From Dactylonectria macrodidyma (lineage: Eukaryota > Ascomycota > Sordariomycetes > Hypocreales > Nectriaceae), in contig JAGMUV010000001.1 in NCBI GenBank assembly GCA_020744425.1, positions 4,030,001-4,094,000 on the forward strand: a stretch of DNA of 64,000 nucleotides. The letters are read 5' to 3'. The notes beneath the pieces are model-generated. The model saw only the letters and a program-made list of their open reading frames with translations, made no database searches and was not told where the DNA came from. How positions within the stretch are numbered: the stretch's first letter is position 1; each line of letters opens with the position of its first letter. Shown piece after piece: positions 23,980-36,669 of the stretch. Position numbers and translations under genes: made by a program.

Positions 23980-26900
23980 AATACGATCTGATCGATTGCT
24001 TAATCTAAGAAGAAACTAAAGTAAGGCTACTTTATATACCTTATAAAGATAGCTTTTATAAAGAATTGCTATTACTTATAGTTTAATAACTAGTAATTAA
24101 GCAGTTATTAAGAAGTCTATAATTAGGTTTTAAGAATAATAGTAATAAAATATAATTACTCTTTTATATTATAATATAATAGTAAGAATAAAACTAATAT
24201 TTCTAAAAGAAACTATTAGAGTAACTTACTAAAGGCTTAGATAAGAAAGACCCTAAAGAATATAATAGATTACTATACTATCCTTATATAATATTAACTA
24301 AAGGGGTTAATAGAGTCTAAATTAATAATTAGATAGAAGTAGTAAAGATAGTAAATAATCTTTAAGTATTTATTAGAATATATTAGAAGATCCTCTAGTC
24401 TATAACTAAACTCTCTTTACTATTATAAACTTAGTAAAGAGATTACTTAAGGAACTTCGCGCACTCTATATAGGACTAATTTATAGCCTTTCTAAAGAAG
24501 CTTTATATAGACCCTAAATAGAGGGCGGTTAAATTATATAAGGAGCTTATAGCTCTCTAGTAGCTCTCTAACTAGTTACTAATAGAATACTTTAATATAT
24601 AGAGATCCTTACATTCCTTATTAAAGATAAAGGACTTAGAAGAAGATAAGATACTTATATTATAATACTACTACAGACTCTAAAACAGGATTAAAAGAGA
24701 TATTTAAAAGATATAGGTTAATATTTTACGAGCTAGAGAACTTATATTAGAAGTATAATGACTATAGTAACCCTATAGCTAATATAAGGACACACTCTTA
24801 AGCTAAAGTAAGAAGAGAAACTACTCTAGTAATAAGCAAGAAAGGCTATAAAAAAGACATATACTAAAGACCCTAATATATACATTATAAAGCAGACCCT
24901 ATACCCCGCAAAGATAAGGAAACTTAATAAAAAGTAAAAGAAGAAGCAGCCACTCTAACTACTTAAGATTAAGCAGTTAATAAGAGTATAATAAGTACTT
25001 AGTAAAGCTAAAAGATAATTTCTACATTCAGTACTATAACTATAATAAGAGGGGCCATTTTGCTAGTAAGTGTATAGTAACTAAGAGAGCTTTTAGTAAA
25101 TAGAATTAAAGAGGCTATTAGAAAACTATAATAATATAATAATTTAGTATAAAAGTTAAAGAGATTAATTCATTAGAAAACGACTAAGTATAGGGTCTAA
25201 AGATATAACCCCTATACTAAAACTATATCTTATATTAATCAGTCTAATTGCCTAAGGATGAGCGATCATTCTTTAAGTATATAATGAATATAAGGTTAAA
25301 GTAAATATAGATATAGCTATAGAAGTTAGTCTAATTAGCAAGAAGCTAGTATAAAAACTAGGCCTTAAACCTATGTTAGATTGGCGAGCCTTAAAGCTAG
25401 TAAGCTTTAATAGGACTACTTATCCTATATTATAGGTATATTAGATAATATTCTTCTTCTTTAACTACTAAGGGTTAGTAAAGAAAATAAGATATTTATT
25501 TATAGAAGCCTTATAGAACTGACCTAAAAGAATAAGCGACTTACTACTAATAAGAAAGACTATAGGCTAGAAAGGTATTATAATTAATATATATATAAAT
25601 ATATAGTATTATAAAGCAGTCTTAAAATAAGATCCTAACTCTTTTATAAAAGACCTTATTATAAATAGTAAAAAGGCATATATTATATATATATATAGTA
25701 TATTAGTACTAAATAAGTGGCCACTACTTACCCTTAGAGAAGAGGATAATAAAGGGATTAGTATACTATTACCTGAACTTAAGTCAGAATAAGAGATCTT
25801 TAGTAAAGCTAAAGTAAAGAAGTTACTACTCTTAGAAGGAGTAGAATACTCTATTAAACTAATAGAAAGTAAAGAGCCTCTTTTAAGGATAATATACTCT
25901 ACTAATAAGAAGTAAGTAAAGATTATTTATAATTACCTTACTAAGAATATAGAGATTAATTAAATAAATAGCTTAATTAGTAAAGTAGGAGCTCTAGTCC
26001 TATTTATTCTTAAAAAGAATAGAAATATTAAGATATATATTAATTATTATAGGTTAAATATAATTACTATTAAGAACTATTATCCTTTATTACTAATTAA
26101 TGAATTACTTAATAGACTTATTAAAATGAAATAGATCTTTAAAATTAATATTTATAATGCTTATTACTATATTTAAATTAAGAAAGAAGACTAGTAAAAG
26201 ATAGCATTCTATATAAGATATAGTTACTTTAAATATATAGTTATGCTCTTTAGACTAATTAATGCACTTACTACTTTCTAAGCATATATTAACTAAGTAC
26301 TTATTAGATTACTTAATACCCATTATATAATATACTTAAATAATATTATAATATATTTATAAATATAAGAATAATATACTAAGGATTTAAAAGAGGTCTT
26401 CTAAAGGTTAAAAACCTTCTAGCTCTATATAAAGCTACTAAAGTGCGCCTTCTATTAAAAGGAGGTCGAATTCCTTAGGTATATAATTACTTAAGAAAGA
26501 CTAAAGATAGAGCTAAGCAAAATATGAGCGATTGCTAAGTAGTAGGCGCTAGAGAGTGTTAAAGATGTATAGGTCTTTCTAGGATTCTATAACTTCTATA
26601 GGAAGTTCATTTTAGAATACTCTTACTAAATGGCGCTACTAATAGAGCTATTAAAGACTATAGAGAATAAGAAACCCTTTGTATAAGGAGAAGATTAAGA
26701 TATAGTATTCTAAATGCTAAGATCTGCCTTCTATTTAATAAGCATTCTCTAATACTAGGACCTAGTAAGAAGAACTAGGGTAGAGATAGATGCCTTTCTA
26801 AAGGCAGTCTTTAGCATTTTGACCTAATTATATAAAGAATAATAAAGACTAGTCATATATTGGTTTTAGAAACTGATAGATATTGAGTAATGCTAGAGTA

Positions 26901-29030
26901 TTAGCTAGTAAGAACTTCTGGCTATTATTAAGAGCCTTAAGAACTAGAGTTACTACTTACTAGGACTCTCTAAGAAATTCCTCCTTTTAATAGATTACAT
27001 AGCTCTTAAAGGAGTGATTAAAGCATTAGCTAAAGACCTAAGAGGCAGGCTAGCTAAGTAAGTATATAGATTAGCACCCTTTGACTTTAATATTAAATAT
27101 AGACTGAGAAAGTACAATCTAGCTAATAGACTGTCCTATAGACCTGATTATATAAAGAGGGAGATAATATATAATAATATACTCCTAACCTTAGCTAATA
27201 AGCTGAACTTTATTAAAGAGCTTTTACTAAATATTTACTAAATAATTAGTAACCTTAAAGAATAAATAAAGGTTATAAAAGTATATATTTAAGTAGTATG
27301 GATAAGCCTAAGAGGCTTTATAAGTTGAGTTAAGTAGTAAGTACCCTTATCTTATAATTAGAATTAGTATAATAAAACTGAAGAAGATTAGATGTATATA
27401 GTGTTAATCTCTATAGTTATAAGAGCTAGAATAGCGAGCTAAAAGACTAATGAATATATAGAGACTGCTTAGTGAGAGCTAGCTACTTATAGAAGCTAGG
27501 AGGACTTATCTAAAGCTGGGGTTATTAATCTAGAGTAATACATCCTATATCTAATTATAAAGGAGCTTATAATAAGTAAAATAGCATTTTTATTATAACT
27601 ATTAATAAAGTTAGAAAAATTAGTCTAAAGACTATAGGCTAATGATTATTTCTATTAATAATAATTAGTAAGGGTTTAGTAAATAGCTAGGAAGATAGGA
27701 ACCTATTATTATAATAAAAATAGCACTTTATTCTATAAGAGCAGACTCGTCATTCCTATAGAAGAGATATTAAGGATAGAAATCCTTTAATGCTATTATA
27801 ATGACCTAAGAGCTGGGCATATAAGAAAAGCTAAGACGCTAGAATTGATTAATAGAAAATTCTATTAGAACTGAATTAGTAAGGATATTGCAGATTATAT
27901 TACTAGATGTAAGAAATGCTATAGTGTGTTTATACTTAGACATAGGCTATATAAGAAGCTATAGCTATTACTAATGCTAGTAAATCCCTTCTAAGAAATT
28001 TTTATAGACTTTATTATTAGGCTACTAAATAGTACTTAAGTAAATAGTAAGTAATATAATACTATTTTAATTATAGTATATTATATAACTAAGTATATAA
28101 TCTTTATTCTATATAAAAAGATAATAACTATTATATAACTTATATAAGTATTATATAAATAAGTTAAATATAAATTTAATATATTTAAAAGCATTATTAA
28201 TAATAAAGATAAGCTATTTATAAGTTAATTCTAAGCTAATTTAATAAGAGAATAGGCGACTTATTACTAACTATTTACTATATACTATTTATAAATAGAT
28301 AAGTAAACTAAAAGAATAAACTAATTACTTAAGAAATACCTTTATATCTTTATAGAAAATGCATTAAAAAGATAGATAGTATAGCTAGTAAAAGCTGAGT
28401 TTATATATAATAATAGCTAGTATAATATAATAAAAGTTTCTTTAATATAAGCATTATATAGCTATTATTTAAGAATAGTAAGCTATACTTTAGAATACTT
28501 AAAAATATAAGTATAAAATATTATTAAATATATAAAGAATATTTAGTAAGTATATACTAAAGCTTAAGAGAATTAGACTTAAGTAATAAAAGTATAAATA
28601 AAAGCTTATAATAAGAGATATATTAAATAAGAATATTATAAAGGATAAATTATAGGATTATTTATATATAACTTCTAATTTAAAAATAAAAAACTAATAC
28701 TTAAGTATATTAAAGTTATTATTATAAAGTAAGTTAAAAAGTAAGTATATTAAATATACTTACTATAATAATACTATTAAATATATAATATATTCTTTAT
28801 AATGCTTTTAGAACTATAGTCAGAAGCTTATTAAAAGTATAGTAACTACTTAGTAGACTTTTTAAATTTAGAAGAAGAGGAAAATAAGTAAGAAATAGAA
28901 GAGATTATTTTAAATAAAAAGACTAGAGAAGATATATTCTACTTAATTAAATAAGCAGGTTAGCTAATAGAATATAATACTTAAGAACTATTCTAATACT
29001 TAAAAAATATATAAAAAGCTATTTATTAAT
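23980..29030 (+). pseudogene. Decayed gag-pol with chromodomain
   Basis: Reading through the RIP stops on the plus strand gives, in order: a gag region; a zinc knuckle at 25032-25073 (Y-YN-Y-NKRG-H-FASK-C, two cysteines turned to tyrosine); a reverse transcriptase with NYYRLNIITIKNYYPL near 26055 and YLNNIIIYL near 26333-26347 (YLDDI box, aspartates lost); an RNase H region near 26800-27150; the integrase zinc finger with RAGHIRKAKTLELI near 27810 and CKKCYSV near 27910; the integrase core start IDFI near 28005; and a C-terminal chromodomain near 28890-29010 (EEIILNKKTREDIFYLIK). The chromodomain places it with the chromoviruses, which use it to target chromatin. All catalytic boxes and frames are broken. 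Confidence 0.85.
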
Positions 29031-30791
29031 ATTATAAATAGAAGAAATATAATTATAAGAAATAAAATAATAAATAATTAAAGATATACTAAAAGTATAT
29101 TAATAGCTTATTAAATAATCAGTATTATTTAAAATAAACTAAGTACTTAATAAGGCTAATTAATACTTAAACTAAAGTAACTATAGACTAAAACTATAAA
29201 CTAAAACTAGAGCTATAAAACTAAAGATAATACTTAATTATAAGACTTCTTTACTTAATAGCTATAATAAGGATAAAAATTATTATTTATATTTACTAAA
29301 AGCATAGTAAGTAAAAAGAGAGTAGTTATAATAATAGCCTTAGCTTAGGCTATAACTGCTTTTACTTTAGTATAAAGAGATACTTTACTTTTATTATTAT
29401 AAATGAAGGAAGACTTAATAATAAGAAATAGTAAGTAAGCATAGTATAGTTAATAAGGAGTTAGTAGCTTAATAATAGAGAGAGTGCTAATAGTATTATA
29501 ATAAATAGAAAGAGTGCTAGAAAATAAGATAAATACTTTAAGAGTAGGATTCTTATAATACTTTTTAATAGCTATTTTAATATTATTATTAATATCTTTA
29601 GAGTATTTAACTAAAGATCTTTTAATAAGTATAAAGTATATAAGTATCTCTTTAGTAATTATAAAGCAAGTGAGTGTAGAATAAAGAGCAATAGCCTAAG
29701 TAGGCTTATAGTAATAAAAAGAAGTAATAGACTTAGAATACTTAAATAGCTCTTTTTTAAAGATATTAAATAATAGATTTAACTAAATATATATTAGTTT
29801 AGATATATAAAAGTAAAAAAGAAATATATAATAAAATCAGTTTATAACTTTATAAATTATATAAAGTATAAAGCTTTTTAATATATTAAAAAAGAATAAT
29901 TATTATTTATAGAATAAGTATTTATTAAGTTCTTAATAAAAGTAAAAATATAGTATTAAATAATAATAATAGCCTTTATAAATTAATAGATCTTCTAATA
30001 CTTAAGAGTATTAAAAATATTTATATTATCCTTACTTTAATTATACTAATTCTAATAATAAAAGAAGTTCTAATACTATTAAATAATAAGGATAAGTTTA
30101 ATAAAAATTTAATAATATATTAAATATATAATAAATATTTAATAAAAACTTAAAAAGACTTACTATACTATACTTTTACTTTACTACTTTATAAATAGTA
30201 TACTAAGAAGATAAAGAGCTATATATATAAGTATAGTTAAAAGAATAGTATTTTTATTTTATATAATAAGAATAAAGAACTTTATCTTTTAATATTTTTA
30301 AAAACTAGTTATTTAAAAATATATACTTAGTATTAGTCTAAGATTTATATTTAAATAGAACTTTTACTATAATAATAAAAAATAATATTATAGTAAATAC
30401 TTAATAAATAAATATAAAATAATTAATAAGTAAAAAGAGTAAAAAAGAGAGAGAAGATAATAAAAGAGTATATATAAGTAAGGAAGAAAGAATATAATAA
30501 GAAGATAAGTATATAAAATTATATAAAGCTAAAGAAAGGAAAATAATAATTATAAGTAATATAAAGAATAGAAATACTATAATTTAAGTAAAGTGAGGCT
30601 ATATAGTTAGTAAATACTAGTTAAATGCTTAGACTAATAATAAATACTAGACTTATAATTCTTATTATTTATACTCTATAGTATATAGTAAATATATATT
30701 AAATGTATAGATAAATAATGACTTTATTATATTAATAATAAAAGTATAAGAATTATGCCTTAGGATAAAGCTTAAAAAAGAGGGAGATAAT

Positions 30792-30966
30792 TATAAGAAT
30801 TAGGGCTGATAGAGCTATAGTCTTATTAGATAAGAGGCTATGTAATATAGGCTAGACTAGCTCTTTAGCGAGGGCTCGCTAAGCACTCGCTAAGTGAACG
30901 CTTACACACCACTCTATACTTACCTTCAGACCTCTTATATAACACCTTAACAGACTAACCCTTACA
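30792..30966 (+). repeat. 3' LTR of the chromovirus
   Basis: 175-bp partner of 23604-23778. Differences between the two copies are mainly C/T and G/A. Confidence 0.88.
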
Positions 30967-31026
30967 TAATCAAACCTCATATTATATAATATATAAACCC
31001 AAGGACCTAGCTATTACTAGAATACT

Positions 31027-31242
31027 AGCTCTTTAGCTATTAATATAACTTAATTACTCTAATCTATTCTAATTACTATATATTATTATATATTAACTAT
31101 TATCTAATATAATACTATAACTACTGCTTAGTAAGTATAACCTAACCGCTTTACTAATATAGACCCTGGTCTATCCCTTAGGAACCCCTCTTTAACCTAT
31201 TCTATACTCTGTACAGATTAGCTCAGGGATATGACTGTTATA
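31027..31242 (+). repeat. Truncated solo LTR of the first gypsy family
   Basis: This segment is the reverse complement of the outer part of the 417-bp LTR (about 1566-1790). It contains the inverse of GTTCCTAAGGGATAGACCAG exactly, with only slight RIP. It ends in CTGTTATA at 31242, the expected LTR terminus, but is cut at the other side near 31027. No internal element sequence is attached. Confidence 0.7.
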
Positions 31243-31286
31243 AGTGCGGCGCATACTTGCATACAGCGTATACTTATTAAGTATGT
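31243..31286 (+). mobile_element. Right tip of a TA-flanked MITE (fragment)
   Basis: Read inward from the TA at 31287-31288 on the opposite strand: tip ACATACTTAATAAG, word TATACGCTGTA, spacer TGC, AAG, word TATGCGCCGCA. The layout is that of the other elements, with a word of the ACGCA type. The rest of this element is missing; the solo LTR abuts it. It sits at a TA that is uninterrupted in the homologous body at 47400-47430. Confidence 0.6.
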
Positions 31287-31288
31287 TA

Positions 31289-31670
31289 GTAAGTAATTAG
31301 TTAGCTATTTCTTTAATACTATATAGTTATAGAAGAAACTCTTATAAATCTAAATTAAGAATAAATTAAATAATAATCTGTTCTTTTAGATTAGATAGCC
31401 TATGTGATTTAGGAATAGTAATATATTAAAATAATATGTCTTTCTACTAGTAATATAAGGTATTATAATGTATATTATAGATCTTTGTAGCACTTTAGAT
31501 ACTTAATTTTAAGTTATTTCAAAGGGCTTAGAGAGTAAGAAGGATATTTCTCTTTTTATTTAATTAAGATATCTTTAGTGGTTAAGAATTAATTAATTAA
31601 TTAAAAAGATGAGAGATTGAGGGATGTTTGGCTCACTCACTTGTTTGGCCCACTCACTTATTCAGTACGT
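31289..31670 (+). mobile_element. TA-flanked element with word TGAGTGGGCCA (type D), right end
   Basis: The right tip ends GTACGT at 31670, followed by TA. Read inward on the opposite strand: ACGTACTGAATAAG, word TGAGTGGGCCA, spacer AAC, AAG, TGAGTGAGCCA. The body is homologous to 1090-1455 (inverted) and to about 47405-47760 (same orientation), yet those copies carry other words at their tips. The left end is cut by the MITE fragment at 31243-31286. TA-rich, non-coding. Confidence 0.7.
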
Positions 31671-31672
31671 TA

Positions 31673-32758
31673 TCTTATTCTATTAATTGATCTACTTATC
31701 TTAGTATATATTGCTAATCTTAATTTATTATACATTTCTTTCTCTATTTTGAACCTGTTTTTTTTTTACTAAGTCCCACACAGGCCCACTCCCTCAACCC
31801 GAACCCTACATCTACCTTTGATCTCTCCTTGGGAAGAATGACAGGACCGTGTCTAGAGGAAGTCAGCATAGTACTATTAATATAAGAATGGGCCCGTATA
31901 CTCACCGGAGTTCAAGGCCTATAGCCCATAGCTGGTCCGCTATGAGAACGTTTCCGTTGAGCACACTTAACTCAGCGTCGTCGTCCTCATCACTATCATC
32001 ACTTCCAATAGCTAAGGCCATCTTCACCTTCCAGCTCCCTCCTCCATCCAAGCCAGCTTTACTACTTAAGCCCTAGGTCCCCGAGTCTCTCTGCTCGTCT
32101 AGTAAACAAGCCCTCTCCTTAGTAAGCTTATGAAGCATTGTGTTTCCACGGTGTGTTTTTGCATGTCCCAGATCAAGTTCTGTTGTTTCGCCGCCGCGCC
32201 TTTCAGATCCCCCAGCTTTTCTAGTACCCTACGGAGGACCATCTTCTCGGTTTCACCGTTGGGGCGGCTTTTCCTGATGTTCTCTGTATACTATGACTCT
32301 GTGTCAGCTGATGATGCTCCGCCGCTCGCGTTGCTGGTCTTCTCGTATTTCGCGGCCGTCTCGTCGCTAATTCGAGCCGCCTCCTGAGTTAAGGCTGCCT
32401 ACTTGAAGGATGAGACGGGTGGGTGCGAATTGCCGCTCGTTCAAGATCCTGGGAGCGTCCCGGGTAGCTATCAGAGCCATTGCGGGCAATAGAATTGGTG
32501 GTCGCTTTCGTGAAATCACACGGTTTCGGGTATCATTAAGCACATACACACTGCAAGAGACCTCCCAATATAGCCTAGATTGGATACAACCGTAGAGGGC
32601 CTCCTATTCAAATTGTAGCCACCCACAATACACACAACTGGCCGTGCAAACAGACCCAAATACGGCATCTTAGGGAGGCGGGGTTAACGAGCACGGCCTG
32701 ACGCGACGGACCGCGATGGAGAGTCGAAAAGTGTGTAATTCGTCAACTACAAGCCCTA
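31673..32758 (-). pseudogene. Degraded open frames of unknown origin
   Basis: No intact gene. On the minus strand, 32400-32130 reads as a hydrophilic peptide with stops (RISDETAAKYEKTSNASGG, later VLRRVLEKLGDLKGAAAKQQ). A second frame near 32060-31910 contains an acidic stretch (IGSDDSDEDDDAELSVLNG). Codon use looks protein-like, but stops and frame changes interrupt it. It could be the remains of a transposon-encoded or hypothetical gene. Composition from about 31790 is normal, so RIP did not act here. Region 32400-32758 holds nothing I recognise. Confidence 0.3.
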
Positions 32759-33451
32759 CTAGTGCGGTAGCCGCCCATCACCCCGAATCTTGAGCATAGG
32801 CCGATTAAAGTTATCGTTATTGAAAATTATATCGGCGATGGAAGCGGGCTGGCATAAATTTTCATAAATATGAAAAGCAGGCCGATATCGCGTTGCATAA
32901 AGATGCCGCGTGGCCTCTGGTCCTCCCAAACGGCAGGAATCCCGATCTACACCTCGTTGGTCCGAAACCTGCTCCGAGGTTTCAACGAAAATCGTTAAAT
33001 CCCAACCATCACGCAGTTCGGGCCGCTGGAGAAAGGTGCCATCCACAATGAGTATAGCATCGTGTAAGGCGAGGCGCGGTTGTTGTTCAATAGGATGGTC
33101 CTTATCAAGATCAAAGGATGCCGTGCGATATTGTCGATCACCATCCGGCCCCAAAGGGAAGAGGAGAAGCGCGTTAATGGCAGGAAGATCACGCGCATCG
33201 TAGTAATAACCCTCAGCGGAGTGACGCCCGCGCGCATAGCGTTCGACCTTGGACCTGTGAAATCCGTCGATTGAGGTGCGAATAACGTCCCTTCCTTTGG
33301 CTAGGAGAACCTCTGAAAGCTCATTGGCAAGCGTAGTCTTCCCAGATGCGGTCCGCCCGTCGATTGCGACGCGAGTTGGCCTTGATAGATTGATGCTTGA
33401 GATCAAAGATGCAAGCTCATGAAGAGTCGCAGCCCTTTGCGCAGATCCCAT
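32759..33451 (-). CDS. Uridine-kinase-like P-loop nucleoside kinase, bacterial-type
   Basis: A single exon of 230 residues from ATG at 33451 (further upstream the frame offers only TTG). The Walker A loop is GRTASGKTTLA (residues 32-42) in the context VAIDGRTASGKTT. Next come IDGFHRSKVERYARGRHSAE (about 61-80) then GYYYDARD, the substrate-binding stretch of the uridine kinase/phosphoribulokinase-like group. AILIVDGTFLQRPEL follows, and near the C terminus GGPEATRHLYATRYRPAFHI and IFNNDNFNRP. The family phosphorylates uridine or a related nucleoside. This short form is, from memory, far commoner in bacteria than in fungi. The frame is intact and un-RIPed, although RIP blocks lie within about 1-2 kb on both sides. 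The exact substrate is not readable. Confidence 0.8.
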   Translation of the reverse strand: MGSAQRAATLHELASLISSINLSRPTRVAIDGRTASGKTTLANELSEVLLAKGRDVIRTSIDGFHRSKVERYARGRHSAEGYYYDARDLPAINALLLFPLGPDGDRQYRTASFDLDKDHPIEQQPRLALHDAILIVDGTFLQRPELRDGWDLTIFVETSEQVSDQRGVDRDSCRLGGPEATRHLYATRYRPAFHIYENLCQPASIADIIFNNDNFNRPMLKIRGDGRLPH

Positions 33452-33664
33452 ATCTGTTCCTGCTTCTCTAAATTCCCTTGTGAGTGGTTGATAGAGCAAT
33501 ATGATTGGGGGGATATTAGTATTAACAAGTACTAAGTATAACGAGCATGTGCTTAGGATTCGTAACTTAGATTTAGAACGCAGCTCATCTGAGTAGAAGG
33601 GCGCCGTATATTTAACTTTCTCAAAAGGTCAGCCTCTTGCCTCGGCTACATCTGAATAAAACTA

Positions 33665-34375
33665 ATGTGCGCATCTCCGCGGCGTAGGCAAGAGCAACTC
33701 CCACGGCGAATAGGATGTCCAGCTCAAGTTGCACAGTTACTTGTTCAACGCCCCACTGCAGGGAGAAGAACAGGGGCCCCGGTACTTTCGTGGCCCAAAG
33801 CCGGGATGCTCCGAAAAGCAGTACCCGTTGGCATTGTGGGGCAAGCCGCCTACCAACCTCGTCCTGAGGAACCCGTCGGATAAAGATCGGGCCGATCTGA
33901 CACGGCGGGTGCTCGCTGCACTCAATCCAAATACGCCGGAAAACACACGAAGTGCTGCCAAAGCTACTGCATCACCACCCTCATTACGCGCTATTACAGA
34001 CCAAATTGATGAGAATAGAGAGGCCGTTCGACGTACTACTAAGAGATCATCATCATCTTATGTTCCTCCGAAGCCTCCCGGCCGTCCGCCGCTTCTGACA
34101 GCCTCTGAAGAATCCTGTAACGGTTGTGCTAGACCGCTCTACCATAGGGCAAAAGATTGGTCAATAATCGCTATTGCGGCAACTATTGGGTACACTAACT
34201 GCTCTTTTAAGCCAATCGCCGTTCCGGAGGACCAGGCCGTAACAAATCCGCCCTGGTTGCATATATCATCTACTAGGGGGGTCTCGTCATTTCACTTCAG
34301 CTCAACCCCCCGTTCGTCCCTCACGGGGGGTCCGTTGACCAGCCGATTTATTAGCGACCGGCTAAGCTAAAAAAG
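33665..34375 (+). other. Uncharacterised open frames, possible gene of unknown function
   Basis: Two overlapping plus-strand frames lie here: one from ATG 33665 to 33883 (72 codons), and another open from about 33729 to 34370 that contains no ATG. The longer one is basic and proline/serine-rich in the middle (RRTTKRSSSSYVPPKPPGRP) and includes NPSDKDRADLTRRVLAALNP. An intron could join them, but no clear splice pair was found. I recognise no domain. It may be a real small gene or a remnant. An 8-bp-stem hairpin closes the region at 34306-34331. Confidence 0.25.
34306..34331. other. GC-rich hairpin at island/RIP boundary
   Basis: CCCCCCGT, a 9-nt loop, then ACGGGGGG: a perfect 8-bp GC-rich stem. 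It lies about 45 bp before the switch to TA-rich sequence. Such hairpins occur near Helitron 3' ends and as transcription-stop structures, but neither role is shown here. Confidence 0.5.
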
Positions 34376-35468
34376 GTATATAGGAAATAGGTTATATATA
34401 CTAATAAAATCATATACTTATATTTAATAAAATAACTCTCTTATTTATAATAGCGTATTCTTATTCTAGTATAATAATATATTTATAACTATAACTCTAT
34501 ATTATTATTCAGCCGAAGGCTGACTTTACATTAGTTCTTAAGTTTTCCCGAATAATGAGGGTTTAGTGCAGACAGGGATAAATAAGTTTCTCAGAATCTG
34601 ATTAGTCCAAATTTTATATTACTAGTCACTAAAGAAGGCTGGATTAGTTAGCAGCTCTAGAAAAAGTGAGTATCTGCCTATCTATTACTACTTCTTTATT
34701 TACTTCTTTATTTACTTCTTTATTTACTTCTTTATTTACTATTACTAAATTTGCTTAGCGATCTTTATTTACTTAGTTAAGCAACCTTTCTTCTATTATT
34801 AATCTTAATGCATTATATAACTGAGGATAGATTCTAATTCTAGGGGTAATATAAGCCCTAGATCTGATTTTAGAGTCTATTATCTATTTTATAACTAAAT
34901 TAAACTAGTAAGTAACTTTATTAATAGGAAGAAATCTGCTAATCAAACTATAACCTGCTTAGAATGCTAAGACTAGTGCAATTCTGAAGTAACTAATATT
35001 ATTAGTATAGTTTATATGCCTCTCTAACCTAATCAAGTATGCTAAGTCTAAAGGTGCGGTCCTAATATTAAGGAACCTGGCTGTTTATTCTTTCTTAGCT
35101 AAGAGATCTACTCTAAAAAGAACTAATAAAGATACTGGCCTATTGCTTCTTAATAAGAGATCCAGAACCCAGCCTATATCACTACTAAAGCTATAGTAAC
35201 TTTATATAGCTAGGAGTTTATTTAAAGAGTTAATTAGCTAGTTACATATAGTACTAAGGACTCTAATTCTACTAACTTAATAAAGTACATAGTATTTCTA
35301 TACTCTAGCTCCCTTACTTCTTATATAACTAACAGCCTATCTAATTGCTTTATATTCTAACCTATTTACTATCTAAAGCAGTATAACTAGTTTAGATTAC
35401 TCTTACTTAGCTACTAGGTTCTATAAGGCTGGGAAGGACTTATAAGATAATCCTTCTAAGGCTGCGGT
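34376..35468. repeat. AT-rich decayed repeat with a 12-bp tandem array
   Basis: TA-rich sequence with moderate RIP. At about 34687-34740 a 12-bp unit (TTACTTCTTTAT) is repeated a little over four times. From 35090 to 35460 the plus strand has a protein-like frame with few stops (RSTLKRTNKDTGLLLLNKRS), probably a transposon remnant, but I could not place it in a family. Confidence 0.4.
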
Positions 35469-35639
35469 TATTACAGGCTGGTGCCTGGGTGTATATTCTA
35501 CTACATCTCACTGCCTCTATAGCTATCTAAGGCTGGGCCCGTTTCAGGCCCACGAAGGAGGATTCCTTCCTCCTTAGCTTTTTATAAATTAATATATAGC
35601 TAGTCCCTTAGCGCACCTACCTACAGGCCAGCCCCTTAT

Positions 35640-36600
35640 ATTATAAAAAGCTTAACCCTAAGACAAATAATTAAAGAGCGAATACTTAGTAACCTTAGGC
35701 TGAATGCATAATGAAGTCATTATAGCTACTTAAGGAACCAGTTAACTAATAGCTCGAGAAGCAGAGCTGGTTAGTACTATTAATAAAATAAAGGAGTAAA
35801 TAGCTTAACTCTAGGAAGCGATATAGTTATAATAACCTTAGTAAGTCTTATTAGAGCTTAAATGATTTTATAGAAATATAAATAAATAAGAAGCTTAGGT
35901 TCTTATAATATAGGCTAAGCTTTAGGTTAATAGAACCGCTATTAGTAATACTAGAATTCAGTTCTATTTTATATATAGTTTACTAAAGCTTAAGATCTAA
36001 GCTATAGTCCTAGCCTATATATAATATATTAAAGAAGAGTGAAGCTAGAATCTAGTAACTCTATTAAAATACCTTAGCTGAATTTTTAATAATCTTAAGA
36101 AGGCTAAGAAGGCAGGCTAGTAGCTATAAGAGCTATATTAAGGAAAAAAGAGCCTTTTGAAATTCTTTATAAAGTTTAAGCAAACTCTTTATAAAGCTAG
36201 CGCAGACTCATAGCCTAATAATATAAAGATTATTACCTTAACTAGCTACTTTAGTAAGGAAGTTATCTAATGACTGAATAAGTAATTACAATTACTAGAT
36301 GATTATAATAGCTTTATACGCACATTATTACTTTTTAGCGACCCCTTAGTAACCTGGCCATAGCCAGTAGACAGATTAATAATAGACTAAAAAGCTAGTA
36401 AAGTAAGCCGGATAGTGCCCAGAGTCTTACCTAAGCAAAAGCAAGAATAGCAAAGTAATAGAAAATATATACATTATAGCTCCTTAAAGTATTAAGTAAG
36501 TTAGTATACTAAGTGACTAATAAAGTTATAATAAGTATACTATAATAATAGTATAAGCTTATAAAAGTCTGACTTAAATACTAAAAAGCCTATTAGTATT
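35640..36600 (+). pseudogene. Decayed gag of the non-autonomous LTR element
   Basis: Reading through stops that mostly replace glutamine, region 36070-36400 gives FNNLKKAKKAG, LLKFFIKFKQTLYKASADS, NIKIITLTSYFSKEVI and LLDDYNSFIRTLLLFSDPLV. This is the order and spacing of the retrotransposon gag capsid domain in fungal gypsy elements (a linker, a FxxKFEQLLxEAG block, DxxKIxxLxxGL, then a LPxxYxxFxxxL block). A zinc knuckle is not clear downstream. No protease or reverse transcriptase follows. Confidence 0.65.
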
Positions 36601-36669
36601 TATAATATAATACTTATTATAAGATATTTAAATACTTATAGGTTTGATATAAAGTAGTTATAATAAAGG

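Larger units (their letters stand above)
23604..30966 (+). mobile_element. Ty3/gypsy chromovirus, RIP-inactivated
   Basis: Direct repeats of 175 bp (23604-23778 and 30792-30966) begin TATAAGARTTAGGGC and end ACCCTTAYA; a purine tract (AAAGAGGGAGATAAT) lies just before the right LTR. The plus strand carries gag-pol remains with RIP stops throughout. The flanking 5-mers differ (AGTTC and TAATC), and the MITE that the left LTR interrupts does not continue on the right. So the right flank was rearranged after insertion. Sequence 29030-30790 between the chromodomain and the right LTR is AT-rich and could not be assigned. Confidence 0.88.

Noticed and set aside
31849..32387. Plus-strand short frames as genes
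   Set aside because: They are serine/leucine-rich and look like the antisense of the more protein-like but broken minus-strand frames.
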